Origin: Chitinophagaceae bacterium | GTDB lineage: Bacteria > Bacteroidota > Bacteroidia > Chitinophagales > Chitinophagaceae | Direction of reading: 5' to 3' | DNA: 64,000 bases | Assembly (NCBI GenBank): GCA_023957575.1 | Contig: JAMLGU010000007.1 | Coordinates: 124,001-188,000, forward strand | Shown here: positions 27,415-37,321 of the stretch, one piece after another | Position numbering within the stretch: the stretch's first letter is position 1 | Layout: each line of letters begins with the position of its first letter | Translations under genes and position numbers: made by a program | Notes under the pieces: model-generated | Seen by the model: only the letters and a program-made list of their open reading frames with translations | The model's database searches: none | Told to the model about the DNA's origin: nothing

Positions 27415-28569
27415 ATGGATTTTAATTTTACCGAAGAACAATTGATGATTCAACAGGCTGCCCGGGATTTTGCCCAAAATGAATGTTTACCGGGAGTGAT
27501 AGAAAGGGATGAAAAGCAGATTTTTCCAAAAGAACAGGTTGAAAAATTAGCCGACCTCGGCTTTCTGGGAATGATGGTAAAGCCCGAATATGGCGGTGCA
27601 GGCATGGATACCGTGAGCTATGTGCTGGCTATGGAAGAAATATCCAAAGTAGATGCCAGTACAGCGGTGGTGATGAGCGTAAACAACAGTTTGGTGTGCT
27701 ACGGCTTGCAGGAATTTGGCACCGAAGAACAAAAGCAGAAATACCTGATGCCATTGGCGCAGGGCAAAAAGGATGGTCAGCTTTACATCGGCGCCTTTAT
27801 GTTGAGCGAGCCCGAAGCCGGTAGCGATGCCACCCACCAACGCACTATTGCAGAAGATAAGGGAGACCATTACCTGCTTAATGGCACCAAAAACTGGATT
27901 ACCAATGGCGGAACCGCCTGTGTGTATTTAGTAATGGCGCAAACGGATGCCTCCAAGGGAAGCAGGGGCATCAATACACTTATTGTTGAAAAAAACTGGC
28001 CGGGAGTTACAGTGGCCAAAAAGGAGAATAAATTAGGAATCAGAGGCAGCGACACCCACACGGTGATGTTTACAGATGTGAAAGTGCCCAAAGAAAACAG
28101 GATTGGCGATGACGGATTCGGTTTCAAATTTGCAATGAAAACCTTAGAGGGGGGGCGTATCGGTATAGCCTCTCAGGCATTGGGTATTGCATCAGGCGCT
28201 TTTGAAAGAGCAAGGGACTATTCTAAAGTAAGAAAAGCTTTTGGTACCGAAATCATGAATCACCAGATAATTGCCTTCAAATTAGCCGATATGGCGCTTA
28301 AAATTGAAACTTCGCGCCTGCTTTGCCTCAAAGCAGCCTGGCTCAAGGATACCCATCAGGATTATGCGGTGGCTTCTGCTATGGCAAAATTGCATGCAAG
28401 CGAAACGGCAATGTGGACAACCGTTGAAGCAGTACAAATTCATGGCGGATACGGGTATGTGCGCGAGTATCATGTAGAAAGACTGATGCGCGATGCCAAA
28501 ATCACTCAGATTTACGAGGGCACCAGCGAAGTGCAGCGTATTGTTATCAGCCGAAGCATCCTGAAATAA
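27415..28569 (+). CDS. Acyl-CoA dehydrogenase
   Basis: This 384-residue FAD enzyme starts at ATG 27415 (MDFNFTEEQLMIQQ). It introduces the alpha-beta double bond in acyl-CoA during fatty acid or branched-chain amino acid breakdown. Signatures are GAFMLSEPEAGSD and WITNGG for FAD binding, EGGRIGIASQALGIASGAFE, and IHGGYGYVREYHVERLMRDAKITQIYEG split across the usual C-terminal block with the catalytic glutamate in YEGTSE. This is typical of short-chain (butyryl-CoA-like) enzymes. Substrate length is inference. Confidence 0.93.
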   Translation: MDFNFTEEQLMIQQAARDFAQNECLPGVIERDEKQIFPKEQVEKLADLGFLGMMVKPEYGGAGMDTVSYVLAMEEISKVDASTAVVMSVNNSLVCYGLQEFGTEEQKQKYLMPLAQGKKDGQLYIGAFMLSEPEAGSDATHQRTIAEDKGDHYLLNGTKNWITNGGTACVYLVMAQTDASKGSRGINTLIVEKNWPGVTVAKKENKLGIRGSDTHTVMFTDVKVPKENRIGDDGFGFKFAMKTLEGGRIGIASQALGIASGAFERARDYSKVRKAFGTEIMNHQIIAFKLADMALKIETSRLLCLKAAWLKDTHQDYAVASAMAKLHASETAMWTTVEAVQIHGGYGYVREYHVERLMRDAKITQIYEGTSEVQRIVISRSILK

Positions 28570-28642
28570 CCGGTTTTTTTTGCCAAGTTGGCGGGCCCAA
28601 ATCAGCCGAAGAATAAAACAAAGCGGATACATTGCATTATCT

Positions 28643-28650
28643 TATCTTTG
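28643..28650 (+). promoter_or_regulatory. -7 promoter element for yidC
   Basis: TATCTTTG matches TAnnTTTG, 26 bp before the yidC ATG. Confidence 0.65.
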
Positions 28651-28675
28651 CGCCTCAAAAAATTTGTAATCAATA

Positions 28676-30529
28676 ATGAATTTTGACCGTAATACCGTTA
28701 TAGGGTTTACACTATTGGCTGTACTTTTTATTCTTTACTTTTATTATAACAGTCAGGAACAGGCTGCTTTTCAAAAAGACAAAGCAATTAAAGATTCTAT
28801 TGCCAATGCCTTAAAGCCAAAAGTTGACTCAGCTACTGCCCGTATCGATTCCATAAGAATTGATTCTCAACAACATGTAACCAAGGCAGGTGAGTTTGTA
28901 AATGCAGCCAACGGAAAAGAAGAATTGGTTATTGCCGAAAACAGTGTGTTCAAAATTGCATTTACAAACAAAGGCGGCCAACCTAAATATGTGGAACTGA
29001 AAAAGTTTAAAAATGCGTTGGACAGCCAACTGGTGAAATTAGCGGCTACAAAATACAATAATCTCAGTTATCAAATAAATACCGGAGATAACAAAAGTAC
29101 ACAAACATCCGATTTGTTTTTTTCCAATGGCAAGGTGGAAGTAGGGCCTAATGGCTCGCAATTAGTTACATTTCAATTAAATACAGGCGACAGCGCCTCG
29201 TCAGCATCTGCAATTACACACCAATATATTATCTATCCCGATGATTATAATATTGACCTGAATATCAATCTGGCGCAGCCTGCCAAATTTTTGTCTCAGG
29301 GCAAAATGAACCTTACCTGGCAGTATGAAGCAGTACAGCAGGAAAAAGACCTGAATTTTGAAAAACAAAATACACAAATCGGCTATATAGAAGATAATGA
29401 CTTTGATTATCATACCATTAGCAGAAAGAGTCATGTTTCTTTCAGTAAAGACGTAAAATGGATTGGTGTAAGGCAACGTTTTTTTAATGCCTTTTTATTA
29501 GCAAAAAATAATTTCACGGGCGGTCAAATGGATTGGGTTTTGCCCGATGAGAAAGACCCCGAACATGGCATTGTAAAAAGTACTGCTAATATGCAGTTAA
29601 ATGCAGGAAGCAACCAAATACCTCTGAGTATCTATTATGGCCCTGCCGATTATAACATATTGAAAAAGTATGACAATGGTTTCAGCAAATTAGTGAATCT
29701 GGGGCAGGGTATGTACGCTTTTGTGCGCCCTTTGAACCAGTATGTTATCATCCCGATATTCAATTTCTTCAAAACCCTGAACCTTGGTTATGGCATTATT
29801 ATTTTGCTGCTCACCTTCTTTATCAGGTTGTTGATTTCGCCTTTAACCTACTCCAGCTATCTTAGCGGATCAAAAATGAAGGTGCTTCGCCCCGAAATTG
29901 CACAACTGAGGGCAAAATACGGAGATGACCAGCAGGCAATGAGTATGGAGCAAATGAAGCTATTTAGAGAAGCGGGCGTAAATCCACTGGGCGGATGTAT
30001 TCCGGCATTATTGCAGATACCCATCTTTTTTGCGCTCTATAGCTTCTTTAATGCAAGCCTTGACCTGCGCGGCGCTGAATTTTTGTGGGCTAATGACCTC
30101 TCAGCGTTTGACGATCCTATCAAATTTGGCTTTCATATACCGCTTTTAGGCAGCCACCTGAGCTTGTTTACTGTTACTGCAACGGTTACCAGTCTTTTGA
30201 TTACTATTTACGGGATGAGCATGTCGCCCGACCAGAGCAACCCGATGATGAAATACATGCCGTATATCTTTCCGTTCTTCATGTTGTTTTTCTTTAATAA
30301 CATGCCATCTGCGCTTACCTGGTATTATACGGTGTCCAACATTGTAACACTCGGATTACAGTTTGTAATTCAGAATTATATTATAGATCACGATAAAATA
30401 TTGGCTAAAATTCAGGAAACACGAAAGAAGCCAAAAGCCAAATCGAAGTGGCAGGAAAGGTTAGAGCAAATGCAGGCCACTCAAAAAGATCTTCAGGAAA
30501 GACAACAGAAGATAAAAAATAAAAAGTAA
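28676..30529 (+). CDS. yidC: Membrane protein insertase YidC
   Basis: This 617-residue protein has an N-terminal anchor (residues 8-24), a large periplasmic beta-supersandwich domain (about 60-345) and a conserved C-terminal insertase domain with five helices (about 365-575). Landmarks are LGYGIIILLLTFFIRLLISPLTY, GGCIPALLQIPIFFALYSFF, and the hydrophilic-groove arginine in the first of these. A basic coiled tail rich in K/Q follows. YidC inserts and folds inner-membrane proteins with or without Sec. A strong terminator follows immediately. Confidence 0.95.
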   Translation: MNFDRNTVIGFTLLAVLFILYFYYNSQEQAAFQKDKAIKDSIANALKPKVDSATARIDSIRIDSQQHVTKAGEFVNAANGKEELVIAENSVFKIAFTNKGGQPKYVELKKFKNALDSQLVKLAATKYNNLSYQINTGDNKSTQTSDLFFSNGKVEVGPNGSQLVTFQLNTGDSASSASAITHQYIIYPDDYNIDLNINLAQPAKFLSQGKMNLTWQYEAVQQEKDLNFEKQNTQIGYIEDNDFDYHTISRKSHVSFSKDVKWIGVRQRFFNAFLLAKNNFTGGQMDWVLPDEKDPEHGIVKSTANMQLNAGSNQIPLSIYYGPADYNILKKYDNGFSKLVNLGQGMYAFVRPLNQYVIIPIFNFFKTLNLGYGIIILLLTFFIRLLISPLTYSSYLSGSKMKVLRPEIAQLRAKYGDDQQAMSMEQMKLFREAGVNPLGGCIPALLQIPIFFALYSFFNASLDLRGAEFLWANDLSAFDDPIKFGFHIPLLGSHLSLFTVTATVTSLLITIYGMSMSPDQSNPMMKYMPYIFPFFMLFFFNNMPSALTWYYTVSNIVTLGLQFVIQNYIIDHDKILAKIQETRKKPKAKSKWQERLEQMQATQKDLQERQQKIKNKK

Positions 30530-30532
30530 AAA

Positions 30533-30563
30533 TTGAATCCGGGTATTAGCCCGGATTTTTTTT
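30533..30563 (+). terminator. Intrinsic terminator of yidC
   Basis: An 8-bp perfect stem AATCCGGG / CCCGGATT with a 6-base loop is followed by eight T residues. It lies directly after the yidC stop. Confidence 0.9.
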
Positions 30564-30636
30564 CAATCATCTAAAAATTTGGCTTAAAGCAACTTATTGC
30601 CTATTTTGAGCCGTCTTAAAAGCGATAAAACAGATA

Positions 30637-31293
30637 ATGAAGAAGATATTTTTAAGTGTGTTAGCCCTATTTGTAATGATTTCGGTGGTTTTTGGCCAAA
30701 AAAAACTAACCGAAGCTACTATTTATTATGACATTGTCATCAATACCAACAGCAGTACACCGGGTGCAGCCGACCTGATGGACGGAGCTACCAATATTGT
30801 ATATCTCAAGGCAAACTCCAGCCGTGCAGATATGATTAGCTCGTTGGGAACCCAGTCCACCATTATTGACGGGAAAACCAATGCAGCCACCATTTTAAAA
30901 GAATACGGCGACCAGAAATACATGATTACCCTCACTCCTTCCGACTGGAAAAATTATAATAAAAAATATGATGGAGTAACCTATACCATTGAAAATGAAT
31001 TCAAGAAAATAGCAGGTTATAACTGCCAGAAAGCAATTGGTAAACTTTCAGACGGCACCACTTTTACCGTTTATTTTACAAAAGACCTGGTTCCGGTAAA
31101 TAATGAGTTTCAATACATCAATAAAAACCTACCCGGATTAGCCATGCAATATGAAGCTGCACAGGGAAAGGCAAAAGTAACCTATACAGTATCCAATATT
31201 GATTTTTCAATTGTCCCTTTGGCAAAATTTGACCTGCCAAAATCCGGCTACAGGGTGATGACTTATGCCGAAAGTACTCAGGGGAAACAATAG
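30637..31293 (+). CDS. Secreted protein of unknown function (DUF4412/GLPGLI-like)
   Basis: This 218-residue protein has a clear signal peptide ending at VVFG/QKK. It is beta-rich, with EATIYYDIVINT near the start, YTIENEFKKIAGYNCQKAIGK in the middle and a YFTKDLVP turn. This general layout is shared by DUF4412 and GLPGLI families of Bacteroidota, which are exported and uncharacterised. The family call is by resemblance only. It is followed by an outer-membrane barrel gene with its own promoter. Confidence 0.6.
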   Translation: MKKIFLSVLALFVMISVVFGQKKLTEATIYYDIVINTNSSTPGAADLMDGATNIVYLKANSSRADMISSLGTQSTIIDGKTNAATILKEYGDQKYMITLTPSDWKNYNKKYDGVTYTIENEFKKIAGYNCQKAIGKLSDGTTFTVYFTKDLVPVNNEFQYINKNLPGLAMQYEAAQGKAKVTYTVSNIDFSIVPLAKFDLPKSGYRVMTYAESTQGKQ

Positions 31294-31317
31294 TTTTAGA
31301 ATATTAATTACAGGCCT

Positions 31318-31325
31318 TATGTTTG
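31318..31325 (+). promoter_or_regulatory. -7 promoter element for the outer-membrane barrel gene
   Basis: TATGTTTG matches TAnnTTTG, 78 bp before the ATG at 31403. Confidence 0.4.
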
Positions 31326-31402
31326 CATATTGTTTTAAAAGCACAATGTGCAAATTTTTTATTGGCAGTAGATGACCGATTTTGAATACAAATTATAAAA
31401 GA

Positions 31403-32077
31403 ATGAAAAGAATTGGGTTGATTTTGGTTTTAGTAATGATATCTTCGGTTATTTATGCCCAGTTTAGCGCAGGGTTAAGAGTCGGTGGCGGATTGGCTAC
31501 CCTGCATACCAAAGATTCTGAAACAAAATTTTTCAGGGCAACACCCGGCTGGCAGGCCGGTATTTTTGCTGCTCAGGGTATAAGCAGAACTTTTCAGTTA
31601 CAGGCTTCGCTGGATTTGACTTCTAAAGGTTATCGCGATTATGTTCGCTACGGAAATATTAAGTTTAATGATTACTACAGAGTCAATTATCTTGAATTGA
31701 CACCTCAGTTTTTCATAACTCCCCGGGTAGGAAAAGGGAAAATCCTTGCCGGAGTTGGCCTTTCTGTAGGCTACGGACTTGGTGGCAGGTGGAAGCAAAA
31801 GAGCTTTATGGACGCGATACCGAGTACTCATGGCAAGCTGATTTTTGTAAATGACCTGAAGGATGCCGACAACGATATTACTATCGGCGTTTATGGCAAA
31901 AAAACCGATATTGGCGCCAATCTGTCCTTAGGCTATCAGTTCAACAATAAATTATCGGCTTTGATCAACGCCAAAGCAAGCCGTTACAATATTGCACCCA
32001 AAAGTTTCGGGCAAAAACCGAATTATGATGACAGAAACTATGGGATCAATTTAATTTTACAATACGCTGTTTTTTAG
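31403..32077 (+). CDS. Outer membrane beta-barrel protein (porin-like family)
   Basis: About 224 residues from ATG 31403 (MKRIGLILVLVMISSVIYAQ as signal peptide). The mature protein alternates hydrophobic and polar residues in barrel strands (FSAGLRVGGGLATL, QASLDLTSKGY, VNYLELTPQFF, ILAGVGLSVGYGLGG) and ends in an aromatic/hydrophobic C-terminus. It fits the small OmpA/OmpW-like barrels of Bacteroidota. No specific substrate can be assigned. Confidence 0.75.
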   Translation: MKRIGLILVLVMISSVIYAQFSAGLRVGGGLATLHTKDSETKFFRATPGWQAGIFAAQGISRTFQLQASLDLTSKGYRDYVRYGNIKFNDYYRVNYLELTPQFFITPRVGKGKILAGVGLSVGYGLGGRWKQKSFMDAIPSTHGKLIFVNDLKDADNDITIGVYGKKTDIGANLSLGYQFNNKLSALINAKASRYNIAPKSFGQKPNYDDRNYGINLILQYAVF

Positions 32078-32156
32078 TACCATTGTTGCACAAAAACTGC
32101 ATTAACCCTTCTTCTTTCAAATGAAGATAAGTAATTGAAATTCAGTAAAGAAGTCG

Positions 32157-33812
32157 CTATTTTTTCTTCCAAAAATGTTCAATTTCTTCCAAAGTTTTAC
32201 CTTTGGTTTCAGGAACCATTTTCCACATAAATATTGCCGATAAAATACCCATGATTCCATAAATCCAATAGGCAAACCCGTGATTAAATTTTTCTGTGAG
32301 CCACATATTATCATTTAGCATGGGGAAGGTAATCGATACTACCCAGTTGGCTATCCATTGGGCAGCCACCGCTATTGAAAGTGCACCGCGAATACTGTTT
32401 GGGAAAATTTCGGCCAACAAAACCCAGCAAACCGGTCCCCAGCTCATGGCAAATGATGCCGTGTAAGTAAGCATAAACACTAAAGCCAAAACACCTACTT
32501 TGTTAAAATAGAAAGTTAGCCCCAAAGCAATCATACTTATTGCCATCCCGATAGAACCAATTATCATGAGTGGTTTTCTTCCAAATTTATCTACCATGAG
32601 GATGGCCACTACCGTAAAGAGGAGGTTTACTGCTCCCACAATGATTGTCTGTAGTAAAGAAGAATCCGTAGAAGCGCCCATATTTCTGAAAATATTTCCT
32701 GCGTAATATAGCACTACATTGATACCTACAAACTGCTGAAATACCGACAGCATGATTCCAATAAATATAATAAAAAATCCATACGACAACCAGGGTGCAT
32801 TTATTTCGTGCAGGGTGCCCTTGATTTCTTTCAATATATTAGGCGCAGTTTCTTTGCCTGCTATTTTTTCAAGAACACTCAAAGCTTTTTTATCTTCTCC
32901 TTTCATGGCCAGATAGCGAGGCGTTTCGGGCACAAAAAACAAGAGAATTAAAAAAATAATTGCAGGAATAGCCCCTGAAAAGAACATCCACCGCCATCCT
33001 GTATGGGTAAGCCATTCCTCATCACCCTGACGGGCAATAAAATAATTCACAAAATAGATTACTAACATACCAAAAATAATTGCAAATTGGTTGAATGAAA
33101 CCAATTTGCCTCTTATTTTGGCAGGAGCTATTTCTGCAATATACATTGGAGATACCATTGAGGCAATACCCACTCCTATCCCGCCGATAATGCGGAAAAT
33201 AACAAATGAATATACATCCAGCGTTCCAAAAACATTAAACGCTTCCGGCTTCCAGGCCCCTATGGCAGATACCAGAAATGAAACAGCAGCAATCAACAGC
33301 CCATTTTTTCTTCCTAAAGATTTTGAAATAAAACCAGACAAAGCGCCTCCAATCACACAACCAATCAAAGCGCTGGCAATAACAAATCCTTTTACGGCAT
33401 CTATGGTGTCCTTAATGTCGGCATTGTCTTGCGGCAATGGTTTTGCCAAAAAGAAATAAGCCCATACTGCAAGTAAAACAAGTATCAACAACGATACAAA
33501 TGTTCCCCTCTGTCTGCCCAATAGTTTTAATATTTGCCCGCAAATAATTACTCCCACTACAAACAGCACAATCACCAGCATAGCCCTGTACTGGCTAATA
33601 ACCTGCAAAATGTTTTGCACATAGCTGTTATTTTCGGGATCGCCGATATAAAAGCCTACCAATGATTTTTCGGCCCCGTTTACCACCGCCGTATCATATC
33701 CAAATAATAAACCGCCCAAGGTGGCTACCAATGTGAGCGCTACAGTATATAAAGGATTCCCTTTGTTATAAACTGTTTCCGATTGCCTGGAAGAGGTATC
33801 AATAAATGCCAT
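32157..33812 (-). CDS. xylE: XylE-like D-xylose:H+ symporter (MFS sugar porter) with an extra two-helix insertion
   Basis: The 551-residue protein aligns closely by eye with E. coli XylE: GGLLFGYDTAV with D40 (proton-coupling Asp), ALIGCVIGGALSG, GRKNG, MSPMYIAEIAPAKIRG, QQFVGINVVLYYAG and PETKGKTLEEIE. It is about 60 residues longer because of a segment at about 62-135 between helices 1 and 2 that holds two hydrophobic stretches (77-92, 104-123) joined by GRQRG. This would give 14 helices. It is the last gene of the xylB-xylA-xylE group, so xylose import is well supported. Confidence 0.87.
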   Translation of the reverse strand: MAFIDTSSRQSETVYNKGNPLYTVALTLVATLGGLLFGYDTAVVNGAEKSLVGFYIGDPENNSYVQNILQVISQYRAMLVIVLFVVGVIICGQILKLLGRQRGTFVSLLILVLLAVWAYFFLAKPLPQDNADIKDTIDAVKGFVIASALIGCVIGGALSGFISKSLGRKNGLLIAAVSFLVSAIGAWKPEAFNVFGTLDVYSFVIFRIIGGIGVGIASMVSPMYIAEIAPAKIRGKLVSFNQFAIIFGMLVIYFVNYFIARQGDEEWLTHTGWRWMFFSGAIPAIIFLILLFFVPETPRYLAMKGEDKKALSVLEKIAGKETAPNILKEIKGTLHEINAPWLSYGFFIIFIGIMLSVFQQFVGINVVLYYAGNIFRNMGASTDSSLLQTIIVGAVNLLFTVVAILMVDKFGRKPLMIIGSIGMAISMIALGLTFYFNKVGVLALVFMLTYTASFAMSWGPVCWVLLAEIFPNSIRGALSIAVAAQWIANWVVSITFPMLNDNMWLTEKFNHGFAYWIYGIMGILSAIFMWKMVPETKGKTLEEIEHFWKKK

Positions 33813-33873
33813 AAGTCTTAAAATTGAAATTGTTATATATGATGCTTAGTTTCAGACCGACATCAAACAATTA

Positions 33874-35202
33874 TTAAATATTGTTGTTAATGATATTTTC
33901 CAAGTATTCCTGTCTTCCGCTGATCATTTTTGGTTCACCTTTCTTAATGGCAAATTCTCTCAGGTTTTCAAGCGATAATTTACCTTCTTCAAATTCTTTG
34001 CCCTTACCACTATCGAATGAGGCATACCGATCGGCTCTTATTTTTTTGTACTCAGAATTATTGAGAATATTATCTGCCACTATCAGCGCTCTTGCAAAAC
34101 TGTCCATACCTCCGATGTGGGCATAGAAAAGATCGGTCATGTCGGTACTGTTACGCCTGATTTTTGCATCAAAATTGATGCCTCCTCCTGCAAAGCCACC
34201 GGCTTCAAGTATTACCAGCATCGCTTCGGTAAGTTCATTTATATTATTGGGAAACTGATCGGTATCCCAGCCATTTTGATAGTCGCCACGATTAGCATCC
34301 ATGCTGCCCAACATTCCCACATCTGCAGCACACTGCAATTCATGTTGGAAAGTATGACCTGCAAGAGTAGCGTGATTAACTTCAATGTTGATTTTAAAAT
34401 CATCCAGCAGGTTATATTGCCTTAAAAACCCAACAACTGTTTCTGTGTCATAATCATATTGGTGCTTACTGGGTTCGCAGGGCTTAGGTTCTATAAAGAA
34501 TGTTCCTTCAAAACCATTGGCCCTTGCATAATCTTTTGCCAAATGCAAAAATTGGGCAAGGTGTTCCTTCTCTCTCTTCATATTAGTATTTAACAGGCTC
34601 ATGTACCCTTCGCGCCCACCCCAGAAAACATAATTTTCGCCACCCAAGGCAATAGTGGCATCCAAAGCAGCTTTTACCTGTGCGGCACCGTGAGCCAATA
34701 CGTGAAAATCGGGGTTTGTGGCAGCGCCATTCATATATCGTTTATTAGAAAACAGATTGGCAGTACCCCACAACAACTTTACACCACTTTCTTCTTGTTT
34801 TTGTTTCAGGTATTTGGTCATGACTTGCAAACGCTTGTCGTTTTCGGCAATGTCATTTGTGTAGTCCACCACATCCACGTCATGAAAACAATAATAAGGT
34901 AGCCCTAATTTGGTAATAAATTCAAAAGCGGCATCAGCCTTATCTTTTGCTCTCCTGATAGGATCTTCCTTTTTGTACCAGGGGAACAAATGGGTAGGTT
35001 CGCCAAACGGATCAGCACCACTACCGGTAAAACTGTGCCAGTAGGCACATGCAAAACGAAGCCAGTCTTTCATTTTCTTACCGGCTACAACTTTTTTTTC
35101 GTCATACCATCTGAAAGCAAGTGGATTGTCAGTTTGTAACCCTTCGTATTTAATTTGTCCGATTCCTTTAAAAAACTCGGTTTTGCCTTTTGTGATAGCC
35201 AT
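33874..35202 (-). CDS. xylA: Xylose isomerase
   Basis: This 442-residue enzyme interconverts D-xylose and D-xylulose with two divalent metals. Signatures include YCFHDVDV with the catalytic His, [38 protein letters not shown] and [10 protein letters not shown]. Length and motifs match the class II (long N-terminus) isomerases. It lies between the kinase and transporter genes with 60-85 bp gaps. Confidence 0.96.
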   Translation of the reverse strand: MAITKGKTEFFKGIGQIKYEGLQTDNPLAFRWYDEKKVVAGKKMKDWLRFACAYWHSFTGSGADPFGEPTHLFPWYKKEDPIRRAKDKADAAFEFITKLGLPYYCFHDVDVVDYTNDIAENDKRLQVMTKYLKQKQEESGVKLLWGTANLFSNKRYMNGAATNPDFHVLAHGAAQVKAALDATIALGGENYVFWGGREGYMSLLNTNMKREKEHLAQFLHLAKDYARANGFEGTFFIEPKPCEPSKHQYDYDTETVVGFLRQYNLLDDFKINIEVNHATLAGHTFQHELQCAADVGMLGSMDANRGDYQNGWDTDQFPNNINELTEAMLVILEAGGFAGGGINFDAKIRRNSTDMTDLFYAHIGGMDSFARALIVADNILNNSEYKKIRADRYASFDSGKGKEFEEGKLSLENLREFAIKKGEPKMISGRQEYLENIINNNI

Positions 35203-35286
35203 AATATTAATTTTAAAATTTATTGTATAATAAGATTCTGATGAAATAATAAATAATATTGTTAGATTTTCTCATTCTTTAACTTT

Positions 35287-36759
35287 TTAAAGATGCTTAT
35301 GCAGTTCGTGTTTCCATTGCAAGTATAGTTCATCATACAAACCTGCATCCTTTGGTTGTATGTTTCCGGTTGACTTGCGGCTTTTACATGCTTCCTCTGC
35401 ACTAAAAACACCGGTGCCAATACCTGCGCCAATTGCTGCGCCATAGCTCCCATCGCCCTCATAGTATTCCACTTCTACATTATTCACATCAGCAAAGCTT
35501 TGGGAAAACACATTACTCAAAAACATATTGGCTTTTGCAGCCCTTACAACTTGTGGTTTCATTCCGTTTTCCCTCATGATGTCAAGCCCATAGCGAAATG
35601 AAAAAGCAATCCCTTCCTGCACGGCTCTTGACAAATGAGCAATATTGTGTAAATTAAAATCGATATTATGGATATGTGCGCCAATTATTTTATTATTCAA
35701 CATCCTTTCTGCACCATTGCCAAATGGCAACGCTTTCAAACCTTCAGCGCCTGGTCTAATTTTTTCTGCAAGGCTATTGAGTTCCTCATAACTCATGTGC
35801 CTGCATGATATGGTTTTAACCCAATGATTAAAAATACCGGTACCATTGATGCAAAGCAAAACGCCAATATTCTTATTGGAGGTATCATAATTAACATGGG
35901 CAAAACTGTTTATCCGCGATTGTGTATCGAAACAAAGCCGGTTAGTAACGCCATAAATTACGCCCGATGTTCCTGCTGTGGCGGCCACCTCTCCAGGCTG
36001 CAAAACATTAAGCGCCAATGCGTTGTTTGGCTGGTCACCCGCTTTGTAGGTAACAGGAATACCTTCTTTCAACGATAGCTTTTCTGCTATTTCTTTTTTC
36101 AAAGTGCCATGCGAAGAGAATAATGGTTGAACCGGTGGCATCAGTGATTCACTGAACCCATAATAATTTAAAATATCTTTTGAAACTTCATCCTTTTGAA
36201 AATCCCAAAGCACGCCTTCGGACAATGCAGAAATACTGGTATTTATCTCGCCGGTAAATTTCATGGCAATAAAATCTCCCGGGAGCATTATTTTATCGGC
36301 TTGTGCAAAAACAGAGGGTTCATTTTGCTTTACCCAAGCCAGTTTGCTGGCAGTAAAGTTGCCCGGAGAGTTGAGTAAGGTGGACAGGCATTTTTGTTTT
36401 CCAATGTTCTCAAAGGCATCATGGCCTATATTCACTGCCCTGCTGTCGCACCATATTATGGAATGGCGCAGTACATTCTGTTCTTTGTCCACCATCACCA
36501 AACCGTGCATTTGATAGGCAATGCCAATAGCTGCAATATCCTTTGGGTTGTATTGACCATTGGCATTACATTTTGAAACCGCCTGTTGCACAAAGTGCCA
36601 CCAATGATCAGGGTCTTGCTCGGCCCATCCGGGATGTGCAGAAATAATTTCAGCTTCCGTTTCAGGATAGCTAGCGGAAGCTAAAATCTTTTGAGACTGC
36701 GCATCAATAACAGATGCTTTAACAGAAGACGTACCCAGATCGAGACCAAGTAGATACAT
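35287..36759 (-). CDS. xylB: Xylulokinase
   Basis: This 490-residue FGGY-family kinase phosphorylates xylulose. The N-terminal phosphate loop is LLGLDLGTSSVKASVID, and MHGLVMVDKEQNVLR carries the substrate-binding MHG. The catalytic aspartate region is TYKAGDQPNNALALN, and AATAGTSGVIYG is the second ATP motif. It is the first gene of the leftward xylose operon. Its ATG is 373 bp from the nearest -7 element on that strand, so the leader is long or another promoter was missed. Confidence 0.94.
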   Translation of the reverse strand: MYLLGLDLGTSSVKASVIDAQSQKILASASYPETEAEIISAHPGWAEQDPDHWWHFVQQAVSKCNANGQYNPKDIAAIGIAYQMHGLVMVDKEQNVLRHSIIWCDSRAVNIGHDAFENIGKQKCLSTLLNSPGNFTASKLAWVKQNEPSVFAQADKIMLPGDFIAMKFTGEINTSISALSEGVLWDFQKDEVSKDILNYYGFSESLMPPVQPLFSSHGTLKKEIAEKLSLKEGIPVTYKAGDQPNNALALNVLQPGEVAATAGTSGVIYGVTNRLCFDTQSRINSFAHVNYDTSNKNIGVLLCINGTGIFNHWVKTISCRHMSYEELNSLAEKIRPGAEGLKALPFGNGAERMLNNKIIGAHIHNIDFNLHNIAHLSRAVQEGIAFSFRYGLDIMRENGMKPQVVRAAKANMFLSNVFSQSFADVNNVEVEYYEGDGSYGAAIGAGIGTGVFSAEEACKSRKSTGNIQPKDAGLYDELYLQWKHELHKHL

Positions 36760-37131
36760 ACAATTTTAATTTAGAATTAAAAATCATCTTAAAATAGCTG
36801 AATAAGATTCAGTGCAAATAAACTTTCTCCTCTTTTTGGATCAATAACCTCTTCACGAACATTATTGCATTTCTAATTCAATAATATTTTCCTCACCCAT
36901 CAGGTTGTCAGATATTGCCTGACATTTTTTTACAATCGTATTTAGACCTTTATCAAAAAAAGCATTTCAATAACAACAATCCTTTTAAATTCCATATCCT
37001 ACCAGCAATTTAGCTTGTCCTAAATTTTTTATGATACAAACAATTGAACAAACCCTTCACAGACAACCGTTCGCAAATCCTAAATGATCATTATTGAGTT
37101 CAAAGAATTTATCACCAACTATATTTTGGTT

Positions 37132-37139
37132 CAAAAATA
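37132..37139 (-). promoter_or_regulatory. -7 promoter element for the xylB-xylA-xylE operon
   Basis: On the minus strand this reads TATTTTTG, matching TAnnTTTG. The operator at 37148-37161 lies 8 bp upstream of it, over the expected -33 region. Confidence 0.4.
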
Positions 37140-37147
37140 GTTAAAAA

Positions 37148-37161
37148 TGTAATCGATTGCA
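37148..37161. promoter_or_regulatory. LacI-family operator O1
   Basis: TGTAATCGATTGCA is nearly palindromic around a central CG (arms TGyAAT/ATTrCA), as usual for LacI-family sites. It covers the -33 region of the leftward xylose promoter. Confidence 0.75.
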
Positions 37162-37288
37162 TTTATAAATAATTTTTATCAAACAAAATTTCCAAAAATT
37201 GGCCAATAACCTGACAATACAAACAATTTAATTAAAAAAATGAACCAAATTCAATTAAAATATATTTTAATTTTACGAAATTAACTAT

Positions 37289-37296
37289 TACATTTG
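37289..37296 (+). promoter_or_regulatory. -7 promoter element for the LacI regulator
   Basis: TACATTTG matches TAnnTTTG and predicts transcription starting near 37302, about 20 bp before the ATG. Confidence 0.55.
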
Positions 37297-37307
37297 CAAG
37301 AACGTGT

Positions 37308-37321
37308 TGTAATCGATTGCG
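37308..37321. promoter_or_regulatory. LacI-family operator O2, abutting the regulator start codon
   Basis: TGTAATCGATTGCG shares 13 of 14 bases with O1 160 bp away and ends on the base before the regulator ATG. This suggests autoregulation by blocking the transcript start. Confidence 0.75.

Larger units (their letters stand above)
36760..37321. other. Divergent regulatory region between xylB and the LacI gene
   Basis: No gene is seen in these 562 bp. The right half carries two copies of the TGTAATCGATTGC operator and the two candidate divergent promoters (listed separately). The left half, nearest xylB, is AT-rich and would form a leader of about 365 nt; no riboswitch structure was recognised in it. 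Confidence 0.6.
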
